From Onchocerca volvulus (Eukaryota; Nematoda; Chromadorea; Rhabditida; Onchocercidae): 64,000 nt of DNA. The notes under the pieces are model-generated. The model had not been told where the DNA came from, did not search any database, and saw only the letters and a list, made by a program, of their open reading frames with translations. The position numbers were made by a program, and so were the translations under genes. Location of the stretch: NCBI GenBank assembly GCA_000499405.2, contig HG738139.1, positions 10,564,616 through 10,628,615 of the forward strand, written 5' to 3'. Numbering within the stretch: position 1 is the stretch's first letter; every line of letters begins with the position of its first letter. This document shows, piece after piece, positions 38,500 to 53,022 of the stretch.

Positions 38500-40711
38500 T
38501 TCTAATTCAGACATCAAAAATTTCATGAATTTTGGATATTTAAGTAATGTTATTACCATTCAATATGAGAATAATTATGATTAATGATTTATCTCGAATT
38601 TTATGCTACAAATTTTTTCCGGTGCTTTTTTTTTTTTTTTTTTTTAGATTTGTTTGATTTCATAATTCTAAAAAAAATTGATGAACTCGTTCACTTGTTC
38701 GATGGTAACATTATGTTAGAAAATTCTAAAATTAATTATAATCTTCAACTAAAATAATGAAATTATTCAAGAAGAATCTTTTTTAAAGAATTTTTAATTC
38801 ATTTTAAAGAGTAGAAAATTTACTAGAAATTAAATATTCTCTAAACATTATATATGAGTATTATATTTTAACTTTTTACACGAATTGAAAAATTAGATGG
38901 AAGTGATGCATTATTTACTTCCTCAGGGTTTATTTTTATTGTATCAGTCATCCTAGGAAGCTTGTTGTTACTCCTATATCATTCTAATTGAGACTTTCGA
39001 AGCAGTTAAAAGTAGATTGAAGGAAAATTCAAGTTTAATTTAATTTATAGGACAAATTGGTATTATTGAACTAGTTTTTAATTGTTTCCAGTTGCTACTT
39101 TATGTATGATTTTTAATTTAATGAAGTAATTTCAAAGATATACGAAAGATAAAATAAGACCAATTAAGATAGTTGCATTACAGAATATTATAGTAAAAAG
39201 AATTATTGTTTGGTGAGAAGGAAACAAGCTATAAGAACCAAATTTTGTTTTACATATTTTCCTATAATTTATAGAATTTTGTTTCGGCCTTGTATTTGAT
39301 TTATATGATTCATTGATTCATTGTTAGAATTCATTAATTCATTGTTAGAATTTGAGTCGAAAAAGAAATATATGTATATATTGACATTTCTTCCTTTTAA
39401 TTTTTTTTACTAGTCATTCAAGCATTCAAAATTTGTTCCTTTGTCAGAAATTGAATTGATATGATATGCAAATTACTGCGTGCAAATTGTTCCTTGATAT
39501 TATGTAGGAAATATTATATATTTTTTGATGCTATTTAGATATGATTTGATAAATCGTGAAGTTCCTGCAGTTTTATCCATAGTTTTCCCATTCTTCGGAA
39601 AATAATAAAAATAATTTTTAATTTATCTTTGAGATGATATGAAATATTTCGAATAAACAAATAATTCGTTCAAAAATTGTTTGATTCGAAAATCTGGTAA
39701 TTTGAAAAGGGAAATTTGGTAAATTTGGCTGTTTCAGGAAGTGAATTTTTGCAGTTAAATAATTTTGAAAAGATAGATTTGGCAATTTGGTAATTTCAAA
39801 AGATAATCGCTAATGGAAAATCATGAACTATAAAATATCATATAAAAAGGTATGCATAAAACCAGAAAACGACAATGAATTTATTTTGGAAGCGATAATT
39901 CATCATATTTGAAGAGTTCATGTTAATAATTTGAGAAATTTAAAAATTTTTAATCATTAAAATTTTCTTCCAGAGGCAAATATTATTCTAGCTATGTACT
40001 TCGGTCATTTGCCGGAATTTCGACAATTGCTCGATGATTTGCCTTGAAATGGAAAGATTATTATAAAATCTGGTGGGATGGCCTTTGCAATGGGATAATT
40101 AGTATTCTTCAATAGTAGAAATAGAAGATGATAGTACTGGTGAAGGTTACTATCAGGAATAATACATTTCCGTCATTATACCAACGATATTCTGACCCAT
40201 CATTACTAATATCATTATCATCGTTCTTATTTTCATTTTATCACTGTTATCAGTCATTTTCATTTGTACAATCTTTTATAAATCATATCATTGTATTCAC
40301 TGATAATTCTTTTACTCGTCAAATATCTATCAACAATATTATTTATTTACTATCTATAATTTTAAAATTTATTATCTCTATATCTTCCTTATTAAAGCAA
40401 ACAATAATCGAACAATGACAATGAATTTAATTTAAAAAATCAATATTTCTTGATAAGCTTTAATCTTGAGTAAAATATACTTTATGTGGATAATAGAAAT
40501 AATCATTTCATCCATGATATTAGCAAGGGTTTTGTTTTTTTTCAATCAAATTAAATTATTACATCATAATTTAATTATGAAATTTGTAGGATATAATTCG
40601 ATCAAATTTGAAACTAGATAACTTTAATTGAAAATTTTTTATCGCTCAATTAATTCGATAATTTCCTAATTGAATAATGATATTAATGGTTTAAACAACG
40701 AGATATTTCAA
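38500..40711. other. Intergenic spacer between the ornithine carrier and the ZP gene
   Basis: No gene is supported. It contains a T(20+) run near 38625-38645 and a two-copy 21-bp repeat of ATTCATTGTTAGAATT around 39305-39350. An isolated exon-like segment lies at 39975-40047: a CTTCCAG acceptor, then an open frame ending ...LAMYFGHLPEFRQLLDDLP and stop, with no partner exon. Confidence 0.55.
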
Positions 40712-43700
40712 ATGATCCTTAAAGCAAATTATTTTATACTGCTAATAATTCTGCATTGTTTACGAAGTAAACAGTTAATTAAAGGTGAGACTTTTTTCTA
40801 CTGATTTAGATCCATTAATAATTAAAACAAGGAAGAAATTTAAAAAAAAGAAAATCACACAAAAATTGTCATCATTCATTAGTTAATCAAATTCATATTT
40901 TTAATTAATAATTACAAAATATGAATAGCATATTAACATATAAAATTAATAACCGATGATTCAAAATTCAAAAAGTCAATCTGTAGAAAAAGAATCGTCA
41001 TAATTCTAATCTTAATTTTTCAAATTACAAGTTTTTATTATTTGGTTTTAAATTTCAAAAATTTCTTCAATTTCTATCGAACATAGATTGTTGAAATTTA
41101 TTCAGATCATGGGATGACATGTCACAGCAATCGGATGGATGTTCGTTTAGAGTTCGATGAACCATTTGATGGCATCGTTTTCGCGGATCAAGCTTACAAT
41201 GACAGTGTTTGTCGTTGGGAAGGTCAACACGAGGTCAAAATGAATTTTAGCATTCCTATTTCTGAGTCAAATGGAAGCTATACTTGTGGTATAATATTGC
41301 GACAAGTAAATTTATATCATTTATTGGTTTAATAGTTTGTTAGTAATTAAGTACTTATTTCATATTAGTTGCATATCGTTTATCGATTGCTTATTTAGTG
41401 ATCAAAAATCAATTAAATTACTAGCTAGAATAATTTCAAATAGTAATCCAGAAAAGAAAAAGATTAATGAGTAAAATGATCAACTTTTCAGAGATATTTG
41501 AATAAGTCAAATTACTTGAATTTAATTAATTTAATAGATTAAATTGAAGTTTAACATATTTTTACAAGTTACTAAATTGCTTGCTATTATACTGACGAAT
41601 AAATTTGGTTAGAATTATTTATAACTTATAAATTGAATGTATTAAAAAATTTATTTTATCAAATAAAATTGTAATAATGAACTTCTAGTAATGCATAAAT
41701 TCTAAATTTTAAAGCAATAAAATTAGAATGAAAAATTTAATTTTATGAATAATAACTGAAATGAAATATTTTATTCAATTATCATCTCGACATACAAATT
41801 ATACTCAACTACAGGCAACAGCTGAAGTTACTGTAATGCTAATTATTAGTCCAGTGAAGAATATTTTGGTAAATGGTGTGACAAGTTTACAAATTCGATG
41901 CTTATATGATATCAGTGATATTACTATCACCATGGCTAATTTACAACTTGTGTCAGTTACCTCTTCACTCATTTAAACTTTGACCTTTTTGCTTATTTAA
42001 CAAAATTTTTTTCATGATTTTTTTGTCCATTCTCTATGGAGTATAATTAGATTCAACTCAACTTAGTTATATCTTTATTTAAAAATATATAAATATATAT
42101 GAAAAGTGTTTGAAAAAAAATGGAGAAAAAATTTCCAAAAAAAGTGGAAGAAAATAAGATGTTTAATCAAAAATATTTGAATAAAATGATGATTCAAATA
42201 AATTGTAACATTTTTTTTTTTACTATGATTAGTAAATGTTTTCAAGAATTTGCTGCCATTTCGGAATATTTTTGTTCAAATAATGAGAAAAAAAAAAAAA
42301 TTATGTCTTCAAGTATTATTCACTTGTCATTTTTAAAATTAATTATATAATTATATCTAGTACCCGTTTTTTTTATATTTTAAAATTTTCATTTCATTTC
42401 GTTAAAGTTTAAGTTTGATGATTTCAAATCTAAATACAATTTCAATTTATCTTAGTTTTAAAACTGAAATAGACAACTGATAGATAAAATCGGATAATTC
42501 ATCAATACTTAAATAATTAAAGGGAACAATTATTTATTGCCTTAGGATATTTTCGGCCATCAACTAACTAAACTATAATTTGATCATCGTCTTGAAAATA
42601 TAGATGGAAAGAGGGAACTTGATATTTCAAACTATTCATGGCAGTAGTCATTGATGAATGAAATGATTGATCAAAATCGAAGAAAAAATGAAAAAAATGA
42701 ATGATTTTTCCTTTCCTTGATCAATATTATTCTAATTTCATCCAGAAATTATTCATAATTTTTCCTTTTTTCGTTTTTTATAGTAATTTAATTCCTTTCA
42801 TTACTTCAAAATTTCTCAAACTATTTTTCTATTTTCCTATTTTTAAATCGGCCAAGTTTTATGTGTAGCAAAATAATTGACAATTTTGTTATTTTGAAGA
42901 ACCGGTCTACATATTTATATGAGTAAGTATTGAAAATTTTACGAAATTTTATCGAAAAGATATTTTGTGCCGTAAAAAAGTTTTCATTTTAGAATATGTT
43001 TAATAAATTTTACATTATTTTAAAATATGTTTAATAAATTTTACAATAACTTTATTATAGATTATACAAATCATCTAATACATATCAGAAAGTAGTGATT
43101 GTGATGTTTGCAGAAACATTTAAGAAGAAAGGAAGAGAAATATAAGAAAAAAATTTTATCGAACTTTGATTTAAATCGAATTAAAAAAACAGTTGCAGTC
43201 TTTTTTCATTCATTTCCTTATCAATATTTTTAAATTTTAAAAGATATGAATAAAAAAAAAAAAAAATGAAGTTCCCAAAAATTTCCGTTTAAGTTTTATT
43301 TTATATTTAATTAAAATTTATAATTAAAATTTAATTTAATAACCAGCATTTAATTAAACTTCATCTGAAAAAATTTTTACATAAAAGAAATGATTCGAAC
43401 CATTCGGAAGTTTTTGATATCAATAATTAAATATCAATACAAAAATAAAAGATTAATTTGCCTGTTGTTCAATTTTTTTCTTCAAAATTGATTTTATTTC
43501 TAATGAAAGAATTATATATTCTTATAATAATTTCGAGGTAATTATAATATTAATTAACATTTCTTGCATAAATTTTCGAAGATACACATTTTATATCGAA
43601 ATTTTCGGTATTTGTGTGATAATTATAATATTGACTGATTAAATGAGCGAATAAGTAGAATATTCAAAAAAATGCATCATTTATGAAATTCATACGAGAA

Positions 43701-46629
43701 ATGAAAATTTACTCATATTGATAATTAAACATAATTACAAATAAAATTAAAGACAACAATGATTTTCCAATGATTGAGCAAATTATTCTTTGGATAAAAA
43801 AATCTTTAAATTTTGAAAATTTTTTAAATTTAGATTTAAATTCAAAATTATTACGTAATTTTTTAAATTATTTAAACAAGTAATCCATTAATAGTTCATT
43901 TCCATATTATAAATATGCAAAAAATTTTTTTTAAATTAAAATAGAAAATTGCGGAAAAATTTCTAGTGGATTGGAAGAGCAAACAGGTATTGTGACCGGA
44001 ACCGGTGATATTCCGACATTACAGATTCGGATTCTTGATGGACATAGTATTACAGGTAAAACTGTTACACATGCTACTATTGGACAACCGTTGACACTTG
44101 ATATTATTCTTGAAAATACAGGTTTATTTTCAATTTTCAAACATTTCAAATATATAAATTAAACTTTGAAAATTTTCTTGCTAAAATTACTTTTAGTTTT
44201 ACAATCATAAATTGAAATTTAATGGCATCAATAATACACTTGTTGTTAATAAAATCCATTTTATTTTTATTCAAATTTCATTACTACTGATAGTTTAGGA
44301 TAGTAAATTATTCATTCTATTAAATTTCAATTACATAGGAATATAATTAGCTAAATCAAAGCCGAAAAGCTAAGATTTAATGCCGAAAGAATGTCATCAT
44401 TCATTCTTATATTTTATTTTTGTTTGTCATATTCAAACACTTCCAACTGAAGTGTTAAAATTAAATTATTATTAAATGACCTTTATTATTTATCACAAAT
44501 TCTCTTCCATTTTAATTTTTGGAAGAACAAAAAAAGTTGATTTTTTTTTTTTCAAAAGAAACTATGCCATTCTCTAATCAGTTTGTTTCAGTCAAATACT
44601 ATAACTTTTTCAATTTAAAGCAAGAAATAAATTTGTAAATTTATGAAATTATTTTTGAAATGAAATTTCTCAAATTTTATGGATGAATTTATGCAACAAT
44701 TACTTTCAAATTTATTATTATAAATTTATTATTATTCAATAGTATTTTTATGAAAAAAAAATCGCTAAATATTTTTTTAATTTCATAAATAATTTAGAAA
44801 TCTTTTTAACAGTTTATTTATAATTGAAAAAATTGGCAAAATCTATTTTGGAAATAATTTGTGAATTTAGAAGTTCGTTTCTTTTTGAAATTAAAAGAAA
44901 TTACAGAATTTGAATTATAGAAATTTATGATTTTTATGCACATTCCTGTATAGCTTATGATGGAAGCAAGAATTCTAATGCAATAGTGCAAATTATTGAT
45001 GCAAATGGGTTGGTTTCATTTATTATGTTTGTTTTAATTCAAAAAAGAAAGGACAAAAGAAAAAAAAACTTTAATTATCCCTTGTAATCTTTGACCTCTT
45101 CTAATTTTTAATATAAATAATTTTTTTTTTCTCTTTAATGATTAATACTAAATATTGATAGTTTATTTTTTTTTCGTTTTTTAAACATTAATCAATTTCT
45201 TTACTTCTCATTTTTAAAAATTTATAGATGTGGAATAGGATTACAGCGAGCAGTTGAATTGCCAATTCATATGACATTACCCAGAAATGGTAACCCAAAG
45301 CATGTTTACATTTACATGTACGGTTTTCAGTTTACATCGTCACAATTTGTTTATTTCGAATGTCAAGCAAGGCCATGTATACGTTCCTGTAAACGACAGG
45401 TTGTTTTTATTCTTATATTGAATATTAGAATTGATTGAAATGAAATGGAATAATTCTTTCATATCATTCAAGTTTATGGAAAAGAAAAAAAACTAAAAGC
45501 TGAAATGTCGAAAGCTGACGATTAGCAGATGATGAAAGGAATGTACAAGGATTAGATTGAAAGATTTGAAAAAAAAAGAAAAAAAATTAAAAATTTGTTA
45601 CTGTAATTTTTTTTGTATTTAAAGATTTCACGAGGAATAATTTATCCCTCTACTATTACTATATTACAGTTTGACTGATATAAATGTATTATTTATTTGA
45701 ATTAAATGAAAAATATATTTAAATATTTGTTTCATTGCAAATAGTATATTTGAATACTTATTCCATTCTAATGGTATATTTAAATTTACGATTTGAGAAA
45801 TTAATTTTGTAGCAATGTGAAGCAAACAAAACGATGATAACCGAAATAACAAATACAACAAAATCAGTAAAACGATCTCGTCGTGAATCACATGTAGTCA
45901 AATTACTTACAGTTTTGGAAATGAGGCCACCACGAATACGAGCTGATAAATTTCGTAAGTTATAAAAATTTAATAAATAAAACTAATCTTCCAAAAAAGT
46001 GACAAAAACATAGTAATTTAATTTAACTTATTTAATTATTTAAAAAATAAAAATCAATAATTCACGCAGTAACCATTGAGATAACCATCTGAGATAATCA
46101 GTGAGTAACCCCATATGAGTCTAATATTTTTGCACTGTACTTAATTATTTAAATTAGAAAAAAATAAATAAATCTACTCTAATTTTTATTGGAATTTGAA
46201 AAAGCTTAAAAAATAAAACCATAATAATACATGGAAATTTATAAATTAACTTATATGTTTCATGCTTTTGTTTCATATTGTTTAAAACAATTTACCTATT
46301 GATTATTACTACAGTAACTCTAGTATTGCAATACGACCAATGTTATTATAACTACTACCATTGGACGATTGATTTCAGAAATTGAAATATTTGAAATTTC
46401 AGATTCAAATCCGAATACAAAATTGTCAACAGACTTAGGATCAACTTGTCCACAATTACTTTTCCTCATTATAGTATTTGTCGCACTAGGTTTAATGCCA
46501 ACCGTAACAATAATGGTATGTTATGGTCTTGTTGTATACCGACGACAGCAAACGCTCAAAGTCCAACGGAAAAATTCATTTTCCGGAATTCATACCGAGT
46601 TAGCCTACAGCTCCTCTAGTGATAATTGA
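40712..46629 (+). CDS. Zona pellucida (ZP) domain transmembrane protein, cuticlin-like
   Basis: Exons 40712-40784, 41106-41305, 41815-41949, 43967-44121, 44954-45008, 45228-45399, 45813-45954 and 46403-46629. The first exon encodes a signal peptide (NYFILLIILHCLRS). The ZP domain follows: CHSNRMDVRLEFD, a Cys at VCRW, SYTCGIILRQ, then ATAEVTVMLII and LQIRCLYD, IPTLQIRILDG...ATIGQPLTLDI, IIDANGCGI and FVYFECQARPCIRSC. Downstream are a furin-type site KRSRR|E in exon 45813-45954, a single membrane span (LLFLIIVFVALGLMPTVTIM) and a short basic/Ser tail ending SSSSDN. Nematode cuticlins are processed at this site and polymerise in cuticle ridges; that role is inferred. The join from 41949 (phase 0) to 43967 (needs phase 2) does not fit, so an exon or splice site in that 2-kb gap is missed. 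Confidence 0.82.
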
Positions 46630-47619
46630 CTATTGTAGCTGAAAATTAAATATTTTTTTCATTTTCTAGCTATACAAACAATCTTTTTACAACGTTATTC
46701 CGGTTAGAATTATATCTCTCATAAAATAGACTTGGAATTTTGTTTTCTATACAGCTAATTAATATCCAATTTCAGAAGCTTATTATATGAAATACACCTC
46801 ATTTGGGACTAATATCCTAAAAATATTAGAAGTAATTCAACTATATTTGATGAAGGCTCCAAAGTTAGTCAAATTCCAAAAAGACTTTTCGGTTAATCAA
46901 ATTTGACATTATTATAATTTTTCATCAATCCAGATAAAATATACGGGAATATGAAATCGAATGTATTTTATCAATTTATTACTATAATATTCAATTAGCG
47001 TATTAAATTTAAATATGAAATTCTAACTGATTACTGCTGCTCTTTTTATTGATACAGTAATGGAGTAAAATACCAAACGAAAAAATTCCAGAAATTTCTT
47101 TATATTTGAAATAACAACATGGACAATGATTAAAAAATTCAACAATGATTTACAAAACCTTTCTCTAATATTAAAAATTCATTAAAGTCGATGAATATCA
47201 TCTACCCAATATGTTTTTCTTTTCCCCGTTGATGATTGCCATTTTGAACTACGTGTATAGATACTACGAATAAAATTGGTCAGAAAGATATATTCTCTAA
47301 TTTTTCGGAATTTATAGTGAAGCAGTTTATAACTCCTCCACTGACAGTTGATTATTGACAATTATTGCTGCATTTGTTATTTATATTTGACTTTTTTTTT
47401 CAGTTCAAAGCGACAACATATAACAAAAAGTGTATAACACAAGAAGAAGCAAAGAAAAATTAGGAAGTTGAATCACAGATTTTAAAATAGAAAAGTTGAA
47501 GTTTTTATCGAAAATTAAGTCTTTTAAAAACTGTCAAAAAAATTCAATTAATTAATTTTACTCTTAATTCAATACTTAGCGTCCATTTCTCAAGAACAAT
47601 TTACAAATAACTTCCACTA
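46630..47619. other. Convergent intergenic spacer (ZP gene and GARS 3' ends)
   Basis: Both flanking genes end here. Only A/T-rich sequence without exon, repeat or RNA signature was seen. Confidence 0.6.
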
Positions 47620-50600
47620 TTAACTGCCAGATTTCTGTTCAAATTTCGGATAAATTTGTTGTGCTTCATTCCAAGACATTCTCTCGGATGACAAATCAGC
47701 AACTGTTTTCCCAACATCACTCACCTGAATTTTTGCATTACTTCAAATATTTCGAATATAAGCACTTGGAAATATGTAAAACAAAAAGTATGAAAGATTG
47801 TCAATTGCTAATGATTGTCATTTATTCCAAAGACTGTGGCAAAAATAGAGATCACTAACTTTTAATCGAACTTGTTCCATTGTGATTGAATAGCGTAAAG
47901 TTACAGTCCACGGCTCTGATTCCGATTCAAAATCAACTGTTATGCCAAACGGTATGCCTATAGCATCTGTCCTAGCATAACGTCGACCAAGTGATCCACT
48001 GCTATCATCCTTAATAACGTCATTCTTTTGAAATATCGGAGAAATGAATTACTGATAGATTAAAATTGTTTTTTAAATCTGCTTTTACATTATAACATTG
48101 TTAAAAATCCTTACTTGTTTATAGCTCACAGAAAATTTGGCTAATTCTGAGCGTACAGCAGCCATAATTGGTTCAAAACGTGGATTCGCAGAGATTGGCA
48201 GTAGAGAGCATTTGATTGGAGCAACAACTGGTCGTAGTGCAAAATACTGGAAAAGAAAAAATTACAATTTCAAGTCAGCGAAAAAAAAAATATACCTCGT
48301 GAACACTGAAGGCATGCAAAAAATCTTATTTTTAAAAGAATTATACCACTCTTTGTTCGTCACCTTCCCGCTGACGGAACGAATGCTCGAGAACGCTATA
48401 CATGATCCTTCCAATACCGAATGATGGTTCAATTACCGACGGATAGAATTCCTCAGTATGTACCTAAGATACAAAGAAATATTATGGTCACTAAAATATT
48501 TAAGCTCCCTTCCCTTCCTTTGGCATATTTGTTCCTTCATCTTCCTCTTTCTATATGGAAATATATCATAAAACTAACAAAGTAAGGAATAATACAAGAT
48601 TTTTTAATGCTAGGGAAGGTTATCTTCAACAACAATGTTACCTATTCTTGAAAAGTATAATTTGAAAATCAATATTTAATATAACTATTTATTAATGTAA
48701 GAATATAACCTTCTTTTCGTATCTTTTAATAGTAATGTAGTCTTTCTGCAATTCCACTTCTTTGTCTTCGTAATGAAGTTTCGCGTTGCTGTAATTAGGT
48801 AGAAATGGAATGCAAAATATTAGATAAAAATTTTCACTGCAATTAGTTGGTATGATAATCACTGCAAAATGCCAAGAAATTCAGATTTTAATGCAAAAGA
48901 CTTAATGATCTGAATAAACTGAAAATTTATTGATTCCTTTATATCAAAATTAAGCAATAAAAGAAGTTCATAACAATAAATTACCCTGTAGAAATAATCA
49001 CTTTTTCTAGCATCTCAATTTCTTCCGAAGTGAGCTGTTCAAGCCTAGCAAAGATCTGAAAATATATTAATTAATATGTGTTGATATTGCAAGACTGAAA
49101 ACCTTTAAAAAAAAAAAAAAAAGAGAAGAAAAAAAAACACATCATTTGTTTAACCATCTTAATTATATTTTTCGTTCAAAATTCCTGTTTTTCATGGAAG
49201 ATTAGGATATTACAGAGTAATTCCAAAATATATGCATAGCGTACTGAAAATGTTTAGCATTTCAGGCTCTATTATTTTCCAGCAAACAATATTCACATCA
49301 TACTCCAAAAAAAAAAAAAGAATAAAATCTTACCAACAAATGAAGAATGCTTCAGGAAATCAATATTTACCTGTTTCGCTTCCGTTTTGTAAATTTTTCC
49401 AATCGCTGCCTTATTGGGTATTGCTTCGATGACTTGCACTGTTTTCGGTTCACTGAGCACTTTCTCAGCTACTAGCTTCTCCCCAGTGGCTTTCGAATGT
49501 TGCGACAAATCATAGCATGCACGGTCAGCTATTCCAACACACTCAATCCATCCATACGACGTCAAAATTTCAGCATCCCAACAATCCTGAAGGAGATTTA
49601 TTGCCGATTCTTACTAATGAGCCAAATCACTAAGAAATTCATTGATTTCATCTCCCAATCTTATTTCAAAAAGAAACTTTTGCTCTCAATTAATAATGGA
49701 ATGCATCACATCTCATTGGTGATAATTTATTTTATGCATGCCCCAACCAGCATAAATACTAATGTATACCAATATTCCAAATCACATGCTTAAGTATATT
49801 GATATATAAAACAAAAACACAAAATTATATAATCCATTAAGCACGACTAATATTATCAATATGGATTTATAGTTACAGCAAATACAAATAAATGAACTAA
49901 CACAAGCATAATGAGCCATTTCATTGCTCAAATGCTGCCTAAATCGTAATCTTTTTGGGTCCACTCCAATACGCATCAGATATTTATGAACTCGAACCAT
50001 ATAGTAGCCAAGAGTTTCATTTGCAACTAGTTTCTGCAAATCTATTATTTCGGGAATTTCTGCACGATTAGATACGATCAAACTATTTCCCATAAGTTAT
50101 ATTGGTAACAAAAAAGAATTTAAAAAACAAAAAAAAAAGGGAAAAAATGATGTTTTTCATGCTCATTATTACTAGCAATGAAATAGAGCATAACTTCTTA
50201 TTCAAGATAACCCAAAAATTATAACTGAAATTGAATTTAAAATCAACTAGACCTTAGCAATAGCGTCTCCAATTGACATTGTTTCTGCTGAGGCGCCATC
50301 CATTTGATTACAAGCCGAGAATAATATCAGCTTATAATCCTGCACTTGTTCAAATTTTGGATGACTTTTATTATTCGGATCAACAAAATGTTCGATTTCA
50401 CACATTGTAAATTCACGAACTCGTATCAAACCCTGTCTAGGAGAAATTTCGTTTCGAAAACCGGAACCAATTTGCGCCGCAGCAAATGGTAACTTACCCT
50501 TTAAATTTAAATTATTTAGTAATCTAATTAACAACTGCTAAAAGTAATTTATTTGAAGGTTAAAACTGACTAAAAATAGAAATCATGAAATAAGAAAAGA

Positions 50601-52793
50601 GTAAGATCGCATTATAAACAAACAGATTGACCAAACCAATTTCAAAATAAAATGAAACAAATTTAAAAAATTACAAACCTGATTAAATTCTAACAAACGT
50701 TTGAAATTAACAAAGATGCCTTGTGCTGTTTCCGGTCGTAAGTATGCTTTGAAATCGCCCGTTGGTCCTATCATTGTCGGGAACATTAAATTGAATGCAA
50801 TCGGTTCGGATACTTCATTCCCCGTTATTGGAGATTTAATGTTGTACTGAAAAAATTGAACCGTTAAACTCGTTCAATAAGAAAATATGAATTATCACTT
50901 AAGGAAAATAACATTGTGAAGAATTCTATACCTTCACGATGACATTGTGCATGTCTGCATCGTTGAAACCCTCTAATTTTGCCAAAACTTCTTTCAGTTC
51001 CTCCTTTACATTTGCAGGTGTCTTCATATCCTGGACGGTTTTTAAAATAATAATTTAAGAATATAATACAACAATGAGTTTCAGAAAACCGATTTCTTTA
51101 AAAGAATCACAGAAACATATAAACAACGCAAATAAGACATTATTTTCATGTACCTCACACATTTTCTCAGCGAAATTTTTGATTAGATGATCGGCTCGAA
51201 AACATTCACCGTTCTTCAAATCTTTCACCATCCAGTCCGAAAATCGATCAACATGTCCTGATGCTCTATAATGCAACATATAATGCCATCGATGACAGAG
51301 AAATACTGGAAAATAATTCATGAAAGTCAAATATTAAAATTATAATCAGAAATGGAATGAAGATGTGTTATGAAGTAGATAAAATAAACAAACACAATTA
51401 CTCATTTTACCCAATAACTGAACTACAAGTAAAAAATCTTACTTCAGTACTGTTTCAGGAGTTAGCACCGAACAATCCACTTCAAGCATATTTTCTTCAA
51501 GAACAAAATGGTTTCTCCAAAGATTGATCATATTCGTTTTCATAGCACATCCCATTGGACCAAAATCATATAATCCGGTTACACCTACAAGTACAATTTT
51601 ATTGAAATTGAATGAAAATGCAAATGTAAAATAACAGCTTAGAAAAAAAAAGGAATTATATAGAACCTTAAAATAAGCCTCTCTAGATGATTTATGACTA
51701 TGAGATCGATTGATCCTCAACATACCTCCGTAAATAGCAAATGACTGATCATAAAAGAAACGTTGTTTTAATAAATCTTCGAATTTCAATCGATCAAAAA
51801 ACGAAACATCTTTGGGTATCAGTGCAATTTCACATTCTTCCAGTATTTTCTTTCGAGCCTTCAGTTCGGCAACTGCTCGATCGATGTCCATTTTCGGGAC
51901 ACCGTTCTTCTTGAGAGAACGTACCAAATCACCATATTCCTTAACTGCTGCACGAAGTGGTGCAAGTTTCTGAAGTATCAAGCAAGTATTAAACAGCTCA
52001 CTCACTTCTTTCATCCCCTAATTCAATAATTGATTATTCCAAATCAGGTCTACTTAATACTATCTTCTTTGTCTGATAAAGTTTGCTATCAATATTGTAT
52101 TTAGTTGATATTACCTCTTCAATTTCGGGTGAAGCCATATTATACAAATATGTAGATATACGTTCTCGATTCCTTTTCTCGAAATGACCTTTTCGTTTCA
52201 ATCGGTAGTCTGACTTCTTGTCGAAACTGCTTTCTACCTGTCAAAATATTTCTCTACATATATACAAACTTACATAGAACCGCTAGCAATAACACACGCA
52301 ATAACGCAATCTATCGATAATCTGCATGCTATCAATACTAATCTAATATGCCTTTCCATCTTAATTTTCTGAACAAACTTATTTTCTCTTGTCTATTCAA
52401 CTCATATTTCCTTTCATACATTAAATAAACCAAACAAATTATCCTCTTAATATAATTTACTCAAGTTTTTGTGATATTTGTTCAGACCGTTCAAATGCTA
52501 ATGAGTCCATCTCATTTCACTTCATATTTTCATCATAATCAGCAATAATACATATATTAGGCATAATGTTTTATGTAATTCGGAAATTAATTTGATAATT
52601 ATTTCAAGATTATCAAATTATCGAAATACCTGCCATCCCTTTTCCCTATCATTTTCGTTATCACCAAAACAATCACTGGAATCACCTGACTATATCGATG
52701 AGAATTGCAAAAGAAGCGTGCCAATAGTATCGTATCTCGACCAATTAACGACTCACGACAATGAAGGAGACGAAACCAAAAAAAATTAGTCAT
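47620..52793 (-). CDS. GARS1: Glycyl-tRNA synthetase, mitochondrial/cytosolic two-start gene
   Basis: Exons 5'->3': 52793-52686, 52237-52115, 51969-51726, 51584-51443, 51265-51154, 51030-50932, 50846-50679, 50498-50253, 50033-49902, 49586-49371, 49055-48985, 48788-48710, 48463-48350, 48246-48115, 48024-47860 and 47724-47620. They sum to 2256 nt, 751 aa, fully in phase. Residues 1-36 ([20 protein letters not shown]...) are Arg/Phe/Leu-rich and acid-poor, like a mitochondrial presequence. Met70 (ATG at 52138) starts [20 protein letters not shown] and would give a 682-aa cytosolic enzyme. A WHEP domain (~75-125) is followed by the class II core: motif 2 [18 protein letters not shown] and motif 3 [11 protein letters not shown], then the anticodon-binding domain ([32 protein letters not shown]). 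It charges tRNA-Gly in both compartments. A single gene for both fits the two starts. Confidence 0.95.
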
Positions 52794-52984
52794 CGAATAT
52801 TTTCAATCACTTCATCACAGTACACGTATTACGTCATACTTACGTATCCTAAATTCTCAGTAAAATTGATGCATTATCTGAAACACTTTCACAAATCCAA
52901 AGATGCACAAATGTTTTCGAAATATAGCTTGACATTAAAATATAATGGTCGGACATTTAAGAATAATTCAGAAGCTCGTATTCA

Positions 52985-53022
52985 AATCCGAGTTCGAGTT
53001 CGAGTCCAAGTTCAAGTTCTAA
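52985..53022. repeat. Short GAGTTC/CAAGTT hexanucleotide repeat
   Basis: About six tandem, slightly varied six-base units in the GARS/RPN3 spacer. They read as alternating Arg/Gln-Val if translated, but no exon context supports coding. Confidence 0.65.
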
